64,000 nt of DNA from Treponema sp. UBA4267 (GCA_002395155.1 DGWD01000021.1:59700-123699); one strand, 5' to 3'. Counted from the first letter of the stretch, positions 24,696-33,888 are shown. Translations and numbers: made by a program. The notes: a model not told the origin generated them from the letters alone.

Positions 24696-27518
24696 ATGAT
24701 TTCCAGAAAATTTACATCACTATTATCAATTTTTATTTTTTCTACAATTTCCCTTACAGCCTTACCTGCCGACAACGTAAAAGAATACACTCTGGAAAAT
24801 AACATGAAAATTTTCCTGCTTGAAGATTCTTCTGACGCCCTTGTTCACATTGAATTTACCTGTCATGCGGGATTTTCATCGCAAACTCAAAATACAAATG
24901 GATTTTTCAAGCTTTTCAGTCGTCTTATAAAAGAAAATAATCCGGAACTGAACTTTTCTACTGTTGAATGCAATGCAGATTCAAGCCGTTACATTCTGGA
25001 AATTGCACCCCATGCAATAGATCAGACTCTGACAAAATTATCAGATGCTGTTTTTTCACCCGCTTTTTCAGATGAACTTTTTCTTTCAGAACTTACAAAA
25101 CTTAAAAAAGAAGTGAGTGATAATGCAGAAGAACTTTCTACATATATAAATGCCGCTATAGATTCAAGGATTTTTTCTGACGCCCCATGGAAACACGATT
25201 CAGGGATATATCCACCAGTGTTCAAACGAATCTCAACAAGTTCAGCAAGAAACATCATCAAAGATATTTCCGACCACTGGTACACCCCTCAAAATTCAGC
25301 CCTTTTTATCTGCGGAAACTTCAACACAGAAAAACTTCTGGTAAGCCTGCGATCTTCTTTTGGACGATTTTTCTCCAATTACAGAATTCCTGCAGAAAAA
25401 GAATCCCTGCCTGTAAATTCCCATAGAAAATATGTTTTTCATCATCCTGAAATTTCTAACGAACTGACTCAAATTGTAATTCAGTACACAATGATGGATA
25501 TGGAGGAATGCGATCTTCTTGCGGCCAGTCTGAACAACGATGTTTCAAGTTTTAAATCAAACCTGCTGGAACTGAGCCAACTGAACATTCCTGGTGCCGA
25601 ATATATCAACATTTCTGCAGCCCACAAAAGAAATTCTTCACGACTTATAATTCAGGCTTTAATGCAACCTCCAGAAAACAAAAAAACTGCAATCACATCT
25701 TTTAATCAGACCTCTGAATTTACAGAAGAAACAAAAAAAATTGCAGAAAAAATGAATGATTTGGAATTTCTATATGGAAAAATCCAGCTTCAAAGTGAAC
25801 TGCAAGAAATTGCCGCAACACCACTTTATCTTATGAACAGTCTTTCAAATTTCTGGGCACTTGAACCCTATTACAAAAGTAACGAAAGCGACGGAGAACT
25901 TTACCCTGAATCAAAACTTACAAGCCTTCTGTTCAGTCGTATTCAAAAAATTAAAGAACTGGAAAGTCAGGGAATTTTTCAGAAACTAAAAGCAGAAGAA
26001 CCTTTTATTTTTGTAATAATCAGTGACAAAGATTTTAAGAAAAACCGTAAAGCTTATCTTGAAGCAGGCTTTGAAGAAATAAGCGAAAAAAATTCTTCCT
26101 GGTATGTTCAGGACCTTTTTAAGGAAGTTAGAGATCAATTCAAACCAAATGAAGATAAATTCTACAGCGTTCGTTCCAACCAGAATGACAACGCCTACTT
26201 TCAGAGAAACCTTTCTCAAATTGAAACAAAAGTTCTGGAAAATGGCATAAAAATTGTTTCCAAGAAAAATACTAATTCGCAGGGGATTTCTCTCCTTCTT
26301 TCGGTAAAAGGTGGAAAATTAAATTCAGCAGATAACAATGGTTTTGAAGAAGTAATTATAAATTTGATGGCCTCAAACATTCAGAGGGAACTTACAAAAA
26401 AACAGTATTCTGGAATCATTACAGGCAATCCTCAGGTTTCTGCACAAACAGGCCTTTCTACAAGTACAATTCTTATTTCCTTCGACCAGGAAGATTCAAA
26501 AAACGTATGCGATACAATTGCCCAAACTATTATTTATAATGATATACCACCGGCATCCGCAGACAGAGCAGTTTCTTCACGCCAGTATAAAAAAAGACTT
26601 GAAAATGGGAATGCCACAAATCAACTTTTTTCGGCAGCGGTGAATACAATTTATGGCAAAGGTGATTTTGCTAATATTTTCGATAGCGAAAAAGATGTTT
26701 TACTAAACACAGATTTCAACTCAATCCTACAAGCCTACCCGGATTTTCTGGATGCCAGCCGTTATAATTTGATTGTTACCGGCAATTTTGATGACAAGCT
26801 TCTGGAATACCTTTCCCAAGCATTTAATATTTTTGCCAATAACAAAATAGAAATTAAAGAAACAAAAGATAAAGAAAACCTGCCGCAAAATTCTAAAATA
26901 AATGTAAAAATACGTCATACATTTTTAACAGATATACCGGCAGAAGAAGCAGGTCCTCAGCCGGCAGTTTTAATTCCAACTACAGAATTCTTAGACCCAG
27001 TACTCTATATTACAAAAGTTCCATCTGAAGATTCAAAAAAAGCTGCAATTTTTAATGCAATAATGAATCAATTACAGATAGAACTTCAAAATCAAATTGA
27101 TAAAAGCCGTAAATTCGATAAATCAACAGTAAGTCTTGTTTTACCAAGAAGTAAAATGAACTTTGCTTCAATCTACATTCTGAACGTTTCCCACACAAAA
27201 GAAGCCGATTCAATTTACAGAAGTGCTGCTCAAAGCCTTTTCAAAAAGATGCTGGCAGCAGATGCAGACAAAACAATCATTCAGGACATAAAAAACAACT
27301 GGATTTCAAAACAACTAAACGAAACTTTTACTAACAAGGGCACAGCCTTTCTTATCCAAAAAGGTTTTGAACTCTTCCCGGAAAATCCCCAGCCAGATTT
27401 TTATTTGCAGGAATATAATTACATTTTAACTGCCTCTGTTCAGGACTTCCTGGAAATAATGGATTTAATCCCAGATAGAGCAAATTTGAGAGTGTATTCG
27501 AGGGATGCGAGGTTTTAG
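24696..27518 (+). CDS. Exported M16-like (insulinase-family) protein lacking the zinc-binding motif
   Basis: The 940-aa protein has a signal peptide (LLSIFIFSTISLTALPAD) and two tandem M16-type halves, beginning at about residues 30 and 510 (VKEYTLENNMKIFLLEDSS and ETKVLENGIKIVSKKNTNS). In active M16 peptidases an HxxEH sits about 40 residues into the first half; here the matching stretch is TNGFFKLFSRLIKEN, with no His-x2-Glu-His, and the second half has NNGFEEVIINLMASN, also without it. The fold seems kept and catalysis lost, so it may be a chaperone-like or binding subunit. The ATG has no ribosome binding site; a TATTAT ends 6 nt before it. The stop codon TAG is the first unit of a heptamer array. 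It is divergent from the chemoreceptor. Confidence 0.85.
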   Translation: MISRKFTSLLSIFIFSTISLTALPADNVKEYTLENNMKIFLLEDSSDALVHIEFTCHAGFSSQTQNTNGFFKLFSRLIKENNPELNFSTVECNADSSRYILEIAPHAIDQTLTKLSDAVFSPAFSDELFLSELTKLKKEVSDNAEELSTYINAAIDSRIFSDAPWKHDSGIYPPVFKRISTSSARNIIKDISDHWYTPQNSALFICGNFNTEKLLVSLRSSFGRFFSNYRIPAEKESLPVNSHRKYVFHHPEISNELTQIVIQYTMMDMEECDLLAASLNNDVSSFKSNLLELSQLNIPGAEYINISAAHKRNSSRLIIQALMQPPENKKTAITSFNQTSEFTEETKKIAEKMNDLEFLYGKIQLQSELQEIAATPLYLMNSLSNFWALEPYYKSNESDGELYPESKLTSLLFSRIQKIKELESQGIFQKLKAEEPFIFVIISDKDFKKNRKAYLEAGFEEISEKNSSWYVQDLFKEVRDQFKPNEDKFYSVRSNQNDNAYFQRNLSQIETKVLENGIKIVSKKNTNSQGISLLLSVKGGKLNSADNNGFEEVIINLMASNIQRELTKKQYSGIITGNPQVSAQTGLSTSTILISFDQEDSKNVCDTIAQTIIYNDIPPASADRAVSSRQYKKRLENGNATNQLFSAAVNTIYGKGDFANIFDSEKDVLLNTDFNSILQAYPDFLDASRYNLIVTGNFDDKLLEYLSQAFNIFANNKIEIKETKDKENLPQNSKINVKIRHTFLTDIPAEEAGPQPAVLIPTTEFLDPVLYITKVPSEDSKKAAIFNAIMNQLQIELQNQIDKSRKFDKSTVSLVLPRSKMNFASIYILNVSHTKEADSIYRSAAQSLFKKMLAADADKTIIQDIKNNWISKQLNETFTNKGTAFLIQKGFELFPENPQPDFYLQEYNYILTASVQDFLEIMDLIPDRANLRVYSRDARF

Positions 27519-27564
27519 GTGCTAGGTGCTAGGTGCTAGGTGTTAGGTGTTAGGTGTTAGGTTG
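27516..27564 (+). repeat. Heptamer tandem array, 7 copies of TAGGTGN, starting at the stop codon of the M16-like gene
   Basis: Three taggtgc units, three taggtgt units and taggttg run head to tail, then decay into G-rich near-copies to about 27590. The first TAG (27516-27518) is the stop codon of the M16-like gene. Confidence 0.95.
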
Positions 27565-27584
27565 TGGGTGGTAGTTGGCAGGGG

Positions 27585-27603
27585 GCAGGGGTTCAAAACC
27601 TGC
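27585..27603 (+). repeat. Inverted partial copy of the tRNA-Asn T-arm
   Basis: GCAGG-GG-TTCAAAA-CCTGC on the plus strand reproduces the T-arm of tRNA-Asn (GCAGG-TTCAAAA-CCTGC on the minus strand, 27663-27679) with two extra G residues; the last 14 bases match exactly. It lies beyond the tRNA terminator, in opposite orientation to the tRNA. Confidence 0.7.
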
Positions 27604-27621
27604 TGAAAATTATTTTAAAAT

Positions 27622-27651
27622 AAAAAAGACCTTCTCAAACGAAAAGGTCTT
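27622..27651 (-). terminator. Terminator of tRNA-Asn
   Basis: An 8-bp perfect stem (27626-27633 with 27644-27651) is followed on the minus strand by Ts, 3 nt after the tRNA 3' end. Confidence 0.85.
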
Positions 27652-27654
27652 AAT

Positions 27655-27727
27655 CGGCTGCTGCAGGTTTTGAACCTGCGACACATGGATTAACAGTCCA
27701 TTGCTCTACCAGCTGAGCTAAGCAACC
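27655..27727 (-). tRNA. tRNA-Asn (GTT)
   Basis: The 73-nt cloverleaf is complete: acceptor GGTTGCT pairs with AGCAGCC (one G-U), D-stem GCTC/GAGC, anticodon stem TGGAC... with loop CTGTTAA giving anticodon GTT, and T-arm GCAGG-TTCAAAA-CCTGC. The discriminator is G and CCA is not encoded. It has its own promoter and terminator and is a single-gene unit. Confidence 0.97.
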
Positions 27728-27752
27728 ATCTGTTCTTGCGAACGTGAATATT

Positions 27753-27781
27753 ATATTAATGAAATGTGATTTCTGTGTCAA
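27753..27781 (-). promoter_or_regulatory. Promoter of tRNA-Asn
   Basis: Minus strand: -35 TTGACA (27776-27781), 17-nt spacer, -10 TAATAT (27753-27758), about 25 bp upstream of the mature tRNA 5' end. Confidence 0.75.
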
Positions 27782-27813
27782 CAGTTTCTGCTTAACATTT
27801 TAATTTTTTTTTC

Positions 27814-27860
27814 AAAAAAAATGGTGTGATTTTCGGGGTAGACCTTCTAATCACACCATT
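27814..27860 (-). terminator. Terminator of the ompA-like gene
   Basis: A perfect 12-bp stem (27820-27831 with 27849-27860) is followed on the minus strand by a T run. It lies 13 bp past the end of the ompA-like gene at 27874. Confidence 0.9.
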
Positions 27861-27873
27861 AATTTATTAATGC

Positions 27874-30800
27874 TTATTTCTGTAAGATAAATTCTACACG
27901 TCTGTTCTTCCAGTTGTTATCTTTATCTTTTGGATTAACAACAGGTTTTGTACCACCAAGACCATTTGTTGAAAGTGATGAAGCACTTACACCTCGTTTT
28001 TCGAGATATTTAACAATTGCTTCTGCACGTTCTTTTGAAAGTGGAGTCAAAGCACGTCCCCAAACCTTCATATTATCAACAGTCTCTTCATCAGGATTGT
28101 CGGTAACTTTGTTTGCATGACCTTCAACTGTAACCTTGTAATCCTTGAACTTCTTAAGGATTTCGGCAATACGATTCAAAATCTGAATATTCTTATTAAC
28201 TTGTTCCTGTGTTAATTTAGCATTTGCAGTCTGGAAATTAGAAGAATCAGATTCAAAGATGATAGAAGGAACTGCCATCTTCAATACGTTACCATCACGA
28301 ATAACCAGAACATCTACAGGAATTACGCCCTTAACTGTAGAAGTCATTCCAAGACTATCTGTTACAGTAAATGTATATGGATAATCCATTGCTGACTGAA
28401 CACGTTCTGCATTTCCGTTGGCATCTTTCTGGATATTACTCAAACCATCCCAAATAATGCGTTCTGTAATTGCAGATTTTCCGCCTGTCTTCCAGAAAGC
28501 TCTTCCCTTTGGATCATCAATTGTAAATGACCAGTTCTTAATTCTAGCCTTTGTTGAACCAGCAAGTTTGATATAGAGTTCATCATCAACACCATCATTA
28601 TCTGGACTAAAGTATTCTGGAGCAGTCTTAACAGATAGTTTTGGAGCAGTTGCAGTACATACAAATGGAGAAGAAACTGCTGTTACCTTGTTACCATTTT
28701 TGTATGAAACTTCAATTGTTCCAGTAAAGGTTCCTTCACAAGCTTTTCCATCTTTATCTGCACCATTCCAGTTAATTACAGCAGGAAGATTTGGAGTATC
28801 TTTTTCAGTCAAACTGTAAACACTGTTTCCATCTTCCTTACGAACATCAAAACGCCATGCAACTACAGAATCTGTAACTGTTGTTCTGATTTCGAACTTC
28901 TGTGTGTCATAAAGGCCATCGCCGTTTGGAGAAATTCCTTCAAGATCTGCTGTGATATAACCCTTAGTTTCACGATTATCAAGAACGATATCCTTTATTT
29001 CGTTAGAGAATGAGTTTCCTGCATCATCAGTTGTATGAATAACGATGCTGTAAGCTCCATTATCACAAATATTGCCAGATTCGTTTGTACCATCCCAAGA
29101 AAGACTATTCTTTACTCCAGACCAAGTGTACTTCTTAACTGTAGAATTCTTTGCGTTACGAACTTCTGCTACCCAAAGCTTTTCTGAACTTGAATTAGAA
29201 ATTGTAAGAGGTAAATCCTTCTGTTTTCCATTTCCATTTGGAGCAAATGCAGTCCATGCAGCTTCTGTAGTAAGACTTGGAGCTACAGTATCAAGTTCAA
29301 AGGCTTGTGTTGCAGCACTTGCACTTGAACCGTTTGCACTTGTAATTGAAAGCTGAGCTGTATACATTCCATCTGCAGCAAGAATCTTATCATTATCTTT
29401 TCCATCCCATACAAAACTTGCAGGGAGGTTAGAGTCTACTTTTGAGCTATAAACAACAGTACCCTTTGCATTTTTAATTGTAAATTCATAAGAAACTACA
29501 TCTTTGGTAGCTGTTACAGGATTAAATGTGATTGTATCCTTAACTTTATTTCCATTTGGAGAGAAAGCTGTATCAGACATAGCAAGGAGGAGCTGAGCTT
29601 CTGTTGTATCGAATGTAACAGCCTGTCCAAGTTCTCCACCGCCAAGGTTTCCTGCAAGGTCAGTTGCAGTCATTATAAACTTGTAAGCACCCTTATCTGC
29701 AATCTGACCCTTATCATTAATTCCGTTCCAAACAATTTTTTCTGGAGGGTAAGCTCCAAAGTCGTAAGATTTAACAATTGTTGCACCATCACTTGTACGG
29801 ATTTCTCCCTTCCAAGAGTCAACTGGTGCACCAGCAGAAGGAACAATCATGATAGAGAAAGTTACAGAATCTTTTGAACCTGCACCAAATACTTTATCAG
29901 AAGCAACAATCTGAGCAGAAGGCTTTTCTGTATCAAGCACGATGATTGGAGAAGAAATTTTTGCAGGAACATATCCGTTCAAATATTTAGCAGTAACAGA
30001 AGCCTGGTATTCTCCATCAGCAAGTTTATTTCCCTTTTCATCTGTACCATCGAATACTATAGTTTCTGGAGGAAGTGCTCCAACATTATTCTGATTGTAC
30101 TGGCGAACTACATTTCCTTTTTTGTCTTCAATAGAAAGTGCCCATTCAACCAATTTGTTTCCAGTTTTTTCTTCTGGAACTGGAATTGTAATATTAAATG
30201 TAACATTCTGAATCTTACTTGAAGTTTTTGGAGAGAAATAACGAGAACCATCTACATAAATATTTGTAGCAGGTTTTTCGGCAGAATAAATGATATTTGT
30301 AATATTTGTCTGAGGAGCCTGATTTCCAGCACGGTCAGTTGCAGTGATTTCGTAAGAATAAACTCCATCTGGAAGCTGAGCTTCTTCATCATCTGTACCA
30401 TACCAGTTAAACTCTGCAGGTTCAGCATTCTGCCATTTTACAGTCTTTACAACAGAACCATCAGCAGACTTAAATGTTCCAACCCATTCATCTTCAAGAG
30501 AACCTTCCTGACGAATCTTAAAGGCTGATTTAGAACCTTCACCAAAAATCTTATCAGCAGGCTGAACAAGAGTAACATCAGGAGCTACAGTATCAATAAC
30601 AACTTCATACTCCTTTGTTTTTCCTTCGTTTCCATTATCATCTATAGCAGATATATAATAGAAGTACTTTCCATCAGGAGCAGTTTCACCATTATTCATG
30701 GCACCGTTCCATGTAATTGATTCTGGAATTTCAACTCCCTGTTTAGAAGTTACAAGCTGTTTGAAAAAAGACTTAAATCCAACCTTTTCTGGAAGAGCAA

Positions 30801-31017
30801 CTTTATTTCCAATTGTTCTAACAACCTTATGATTTTCATCCATTATGACAAGACTCCAGCCCTGAACATAACGTTTATCGCTAATCTTTAAAGGAATAAC
30901 TAATTCGTCCTGTACACCATCACTATTTGGCGAAATATACTTTGGTTTAGCAAAGCCAGAAGCCGAAATTAAAAGTAAAAGAAGACTGATTGATAAAATT
31001 TTCTTTGATTTTTTCAT
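27874..31017 (-). CDS. Large OmpA-family protein with FlgD-like Ig repeats
   Basis: The 1047-aa protein has a signal peptide (ILSISLLLLLISASGFA), about eight repeats of a FlgD-type Ig module, each marked by a W-D/N-G turn (for example ITWNGAMNNGE, FVWDGKDNDK, LSWDGTNESG), and several calcium-style SPNGDG motifs (YISPNSDGVQDE, ISPNGDGLYD, FSPDNDGVDDE). The last 130 residues are an OmpA C-terminal peptidoglycan-binding domain with YKVTVEGHANK, LSKERAEAIVKYLEKRGV and NNWKNRRVEF, which include the conserved Asp/Arg region. It probably tethers an extended periplasmic or surface structure to the cell wall. It follows the UPF0164-like gene by 10 nt and is probably co-transcribed. Confidence 0.9.
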   Translation of the reverse strand: MKKSKKILSISLLLLLISASGFAKPKYISPNSDGVQDELVIPLKISDKRYVQGWSLVIMDENHKVVRTIGNKVALPEKVGFKSFFKQLVTSKQGVEIPESITWNGAMNNGETAPDGKYFYYISAIDDNGNEGKTKEYEVVIDTVAPDVTLVQPADKIFGEGSKSAFKIRQEGSLEDEWVGTFKSADGSVVKTVKWQNAEPAEFNWYGTDDEEAQLPDGVYSYEITATDRAGNQAPQTNITNIIYSAEKPATNIYVDGSRYFSPKTSSKIQNVTFNITIPVPEEKTGNKLVEWALSIEDKKGNVVRQYNQNNVGALPPETIVFDGTDEKGNKLADGEYQASVTAKYLNGYVPAKISSPIIVLDTEKPSAQIVASDKVFGAGSKDSVTFSIMIVPSAGAPVDSWKGEIRTSDGATIVKSYDFGAYPPEKIVWNGINDKGQIADKGAYKFIMTATDLAGNLGGGELGQAVTFDTTEAQLLLAMSDTAFSPNGNKVKDTITFNPVTATKDVVSYEFTIKNAKGTVVYSSKVDSNLPASFVWDGKDNDKILAADGMYTAQLSITSANGSSASAATQAFELDTVAPSLTTEAAWTAFAPNGNGKQKDLPLTISNSSSEKLWVAEVRNAKNSTVKKYTWSGVKNSLSWDGTNESGNICDNGAYSIVIHTTDDAGNSFSNEIKDIVLDNRETKGYITADLEGISPNGDGLYDTQKFEIRTTVTDSVVAWRFDVRKEDGNSVYSLTEKDTPNLPAVINWNGADKDGKACEGTFTGTIEVSYKNGNKVTAVSSPFVCTATAPKLSVKTAPEYFSPDNDGVDDELYIKLAGSTKARIKNWSFTIDDPKGRAFWKTGGKSAITERIIWDGLSNIQKDANGNAERVQSAMDYPYTFTVTDSLGMTSTVKGVIPVDVLVIRDGNVLKMAVPSIIFESDSSNFQTANAKLTQEQVNKNIQILNRIAEILKKFKDYKVTVEGHANKVTDNPDEETVDNMKVWGRALTPLSKERAEAIVKYLEKRGVSASSLSTNGLGGTKPVVNPKDKDNNWKNRRVEFILQK

Positions 31018-31027
31018 TTTTCAACTC

Positions 31028-32095
31028 CTATTCTTCATCATCTAAATCAAGCAATATAATCTGAGGTGGAGTCATATCTTTCATACCAAGACTTACATCC
31101 AAACCTGCAGAAATTGCATGTACATTAGAATAAAGATTTTTGTATGCAAGAGATGTAGACATTTCACTCTGGCTCCAATCCTTTGATTCAAAGAATTCAT
31201 TATTTTTCATATTGAAATTAAACTTAAAGATTAAACCTACAGAAGGAATAAATGAATTGTGACCAGTAATTGTTTCTCTTAAGTTGAACTTTTCGCCAAG
31301 GCTGATAAAGAGCATATTCTTAATTCCAGCCTGAAGATTCAAATCAAAAATAACATTCTGGAAAGTTGGAACAGTTACATCAAAAGCGGCTCCAATTTCA
31401 ATATTGTCGTTTTTAATAAAAGACCCAGAAGCTCCGGCTTTTAAAGTTGCAAGGCTTGGATAAGCTGTCATTGCCTGTGTTGAATCAAGATTCAAACGAA
31501 GAACATTATTATAAGTCTTTCCAAGATTCAAAGCAGAAAAAGCGTAACGGAAATCTTTTAAGAATCCTAAATCACCAACGTTGTAAACAAAACCAAGATC
31601 AGCAGCTATAGCCCAGTCCATTCCGAACTTCCATGTATAACCACCACTAAGGCTTAAACCAACGTTTAATTTTTCTGTAATTTCTTTTGAAAGGCCAACC
31701 TTTGCATTTATGCTGTTACCCAAATACATTTCATTTGTAAAATTTGCAAAAGTTCCGTTTACATATCCAGAGAATACGTAAAGCTTAAATGGAATTAAAA
31801 TCGCCCCCTGAAATGCAGAACCAAAACAAGATTCATCCAGTCTATTTCCAGAAAGTAACATTGTGTATGCAAAATTTAAATTTGTTCTCTGTTCACTTGC
31901 AGTTAAAGCTGGATTTACAACAATCGATTCAGCACCAGAATAAGAAATAGCTCCACCAGATACTGAAAGACCTCCAGAAAGAGCTCTAGGACTTGAAAGT
32001 AAGCACATATCTTCCGAACCAACAGGAGGATTGTAAGCACTTAGAGCAGACAAAAGTAAAGTCATTACAAATGCCGCAGCTGTAATTTTTTTCAT
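31028..32095 (-). CDS. Exported UPF0164/FadL-like outer-membrane protein
   Basis: The 355-aa protein starts with a signal peptide (KITAAAFVMTLLLSALSAYN) and continues with short beta-strand-like segments. The N-terminal layout (MCLLSSPRALSGGLSVSGG, then GAESIVVNPALTASEQRTN) resembles the UPF0164 proteins of treponemes and PorV/PorQ-type barrels, families reported as FadL-like; similarity is judged by eye. It ends in an acidic tail, ILLDLDDEE, rather than an aromatic barrel C-terminus. AGGAG precedes the ATG. It leads a two-gene unit with the OmpA/FlgD-Ig protein, so an outer-membrane pore tied to a wall-anchoring protein is a reasonable model. Confidence 0.65.
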   Translation of the reverse strand: MKKITAAAFVMTLLLSALSAYNPPVGSEDMCLLSSPRALSGGLSVSGGAISYSGAESIVVNPALTASEQRTNLNFAYTMLLSGNRLDESCFGSAFQGAILIPFKLYVFSGYVNGTFANFTNEMYLGNSINAKVGLSKEITEKLNVGLSLSGGYTWKFGMDWAIAADLGFVYNVGDLGFLKDFRYAFSALNLGKTYNNVLRLNLDSTQAMTAYPSLATLKAGASGSFIKNDNIEIGAAFDVTVPTFQNVIFDLNLQAGIKNMLFISLGEKFNLRETITGHNSFIPSVGLIFKFNFNMKNNEFFESKDWSQSEMSTSLAYKNLYSNVHAISAGLDVSLGMKDMTPPQIILLDLDDEE

Positions 32096-32204
32096 ATATA
32101 TCTCCTAAAATATGATTTAATAAACTGTTCACACTCTCCAAAAAAAACATTGTAATTATAATGTAATCAACATTTTTGTGCCACCTAAAGAAAGCTTCAT
32201 AACC

Positions 32205-32233
32205 TTGAATTATAAACTGAATTAACATATATT
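32205..32233 (+). promoter_or_regulatory. Promoter of the unknown gene at 32242; leaderless candidate
   Basis: -35 TTGAAT (32205-32210), 17-nt spacer, -10 TATATT (32228-32233), 8 nt before the ATG. No ribosome binding site is visible. Confidence 0.6.
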
Positions 32234-32241
32234 CTATATTT

Positions 32242-33807
32242 ATGGAAACAAAAGATTTAAAAGAAAAAACAGGGAATAAAGCCCCTGCAGAAAAAGAGAG
32301 TTTTTTTCACAGTTTATTTTCTTCGTTCTTTAAGAATTCAAGCCCAGAAGCTGAGAAGAAAAGAAAATTAAAGAATATTGCTAAAAATTTTTCTAAAACT
32401 AAGTATCACAGTTTCTATAAACCAAGTTCAGCAGAAATGCAGGGGTCCTTTGGTAAATTAATTTTTGATATATACAAGGTTATTTCCCCTGCTCAAACTT
32501 TATTTAAGAATGCTCCAAATCCAGCTATTTTTAAGCGTCAAATTATAAATTACCTCCTTTCAGATAATCAGCAGGAATTAATTAACCAGTTGGATGAACA
32601 AAACATTATCAAAATGTCAAAAACAATTCCTATTAATCAATTGCAAAAGGATGTAGAACAAAAACTTCAACAGTTTACAAATGAGTTTGATGATAAAAAA
32701 TCGGCTCAGGCAGACAGTCTTTGCAAGGCCTTCTCCCTTTTTCAGGATTTCTGTTGTTTTGACTACTATATGATTTTGAAAAAGTACGATTCCTCTTATC
32801 AGGAATTTAATTTTTCTGCCACACCTCGCCTGGAAAAAGTTAACTCTGGCTATATTGTAAATGAAATAAAAGACTTCCTTTCAGTTGCCTATGCAATTAC
32901 AGATGAAACTATAGACTGGACAAGCCTTTTTGCCATGCTTAAAGAAACTCAAAGTAAAGAAGTTGTTTCTTTAGGTGTCTGGAAAAAAATTGTAGCAAAA
33001 ATCAGAAATATCCAGGTTTCAAGATCTCTTGATTTGGCCGTTCAGCACATGTCAGACGATCCTGATTATGAAACAGAAATTAAGTATCACTACGAATCTT
33101 TGTTAGACCCATATATTTCTAAAATTGAACAGGAAACCAGAAGTCTTGTTTCAAAAATTGAATATGAACAGAAGGAATCTAAAGCTACATCAATTTGTAT
33201 GCAGATTTTTGGAACCGCAGATCCTCAGAACTTAAAATATTATGTTTCTAGTTTTAATCCAATTCTTGAAAAGAAAGATTTAACTCTTTTGGAATACACA
33301 GAACCATTAAACTACCTTAAAACCTTCCTTGTAGAATTTGTAAAAAGTGATATTCGCGAATTCTATGATGTTGTAGTTATTCGTGGACAATGGGATGCCA
33401 GTCTTTCTGCACCATTTTCAAACTCTTATCAGGAATTGTTAAAAACTTCTGATGAAATTACAGTCTTTGATGAAGCTTTCTCTGAAGAAGGTTCAATGGG
33501 CATGAAGATTAAGACCCTGCTGCCAAAAACTGCCCACGACGCAGGTGCCGAAAACATTATCAACCGTGTAGTTTCAGATGCAAATGATCAGGCCCGTAAC
33601 TACATCATTCAGTCGGCTCAAAATCTTGTAACAATTGGAAAAACTATTAAGCAGCTGATTGAAGATTATTCTTTACCAAAACCTGTTTTAGTTGCCAACT
33701 GGAAGGAACTTGAAAAGTTTATTGAAACTCCTATGAAGGAATTTAGCGTAAATATATACAAAAAGATTTACTTGTTTGTTCAGTTGATACAAACCTATGT
33801 TTCATAA
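32242..33807 (+). CDS. Cytosolic protein of unknown function, probably spirochaete-specific
   Basis: The 521-aa protein has no signal peptide or membrane segment. The first 60 residues are Lys/Ser-rich and polar; the remainder is helical with long charged stretches (for example IEQETRSLVSKIEYEQKESK). I recognise no catalytic motif. Similar-sized uncharacterised proteins exist in treponemes (possibly the DUF5312 family), but I cannot confirm it. It stands alone between divergent UPF0164 and convergent metI. The start has no ribosome binding site, and the -10 box is 8 nt upstream. A bidirectional terminator follows. Confidence 0.75.
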   Translation: METKDLKEKTGNKAPAEKESFFHSLFSSFFKNSSPEAEKKRKLKNIAKNFSKTKYHSFYKPSSAEMQGSFGKLIFDIYKVISPAQTLFKNAPNPAIFKRQIINYLLSDNQQELINQLDEQNIIKMSKTIPINQLQKDVEQKLQQFTNEFDDKKSAQADSLCKAFSLFQDFCCFDYYMILKKYDSSYQEFNFSATPRLEKVNSGYIVNEIKDFLSVAYAITDETIDWTSLFAMLKETQSKEVVSLGVWKKIVAKIRNIQVSRSLDLAVQHMSDDPDYETEIKYHYESLLDPYISKIEQETRSLVSKIEYEQKESKATSICMQIFGTADPQNLKYYVSSFNPILEKKDLTLLEYTEPLNYLKTFLVEFVKSDIREFYDVVVIRGQWDASLSAPFSNSYQELLKTSDEITVFDEAFSEEGSMGMKIKTLLPKTAHDAGAENIINRVVSDANDQARNYIIQSAQNLVTIGKTIKQLIEDYSLPKPVLVANWKELEKFIETPMKEFSVNIYKKIYLFVQLIQTYVS

Positions 33808-33847
33808 TCTATATTTCTTGACTTAGGTTTTAAAACCACTCTTTCAT

Positions 33848-33888
33848 AAAAAAGGCCTTTTACTTTTTACCAGTAAAAGGCCTTTTTT
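33848..33888. terminator. Bidirectional terminator between convergent genes
   Basis: A perfect 15-bp stem (33850-33864 with 33872-33886) with A runs on the left and T runs on the right serves both the plus-strand unknown gene and the minus-strand metNI genes. Confidence 0.9.

Noticed and set aside
27516..27603. Prophage or integrative element at tRNA-Asn or tRNA-Arg
   Set aside because: T-arm copies are suggestive, but no integrase, excisionase or phage gene lies in the window, and the copies beside tRNA-Asn and at 63590 are inverted rather than direct.
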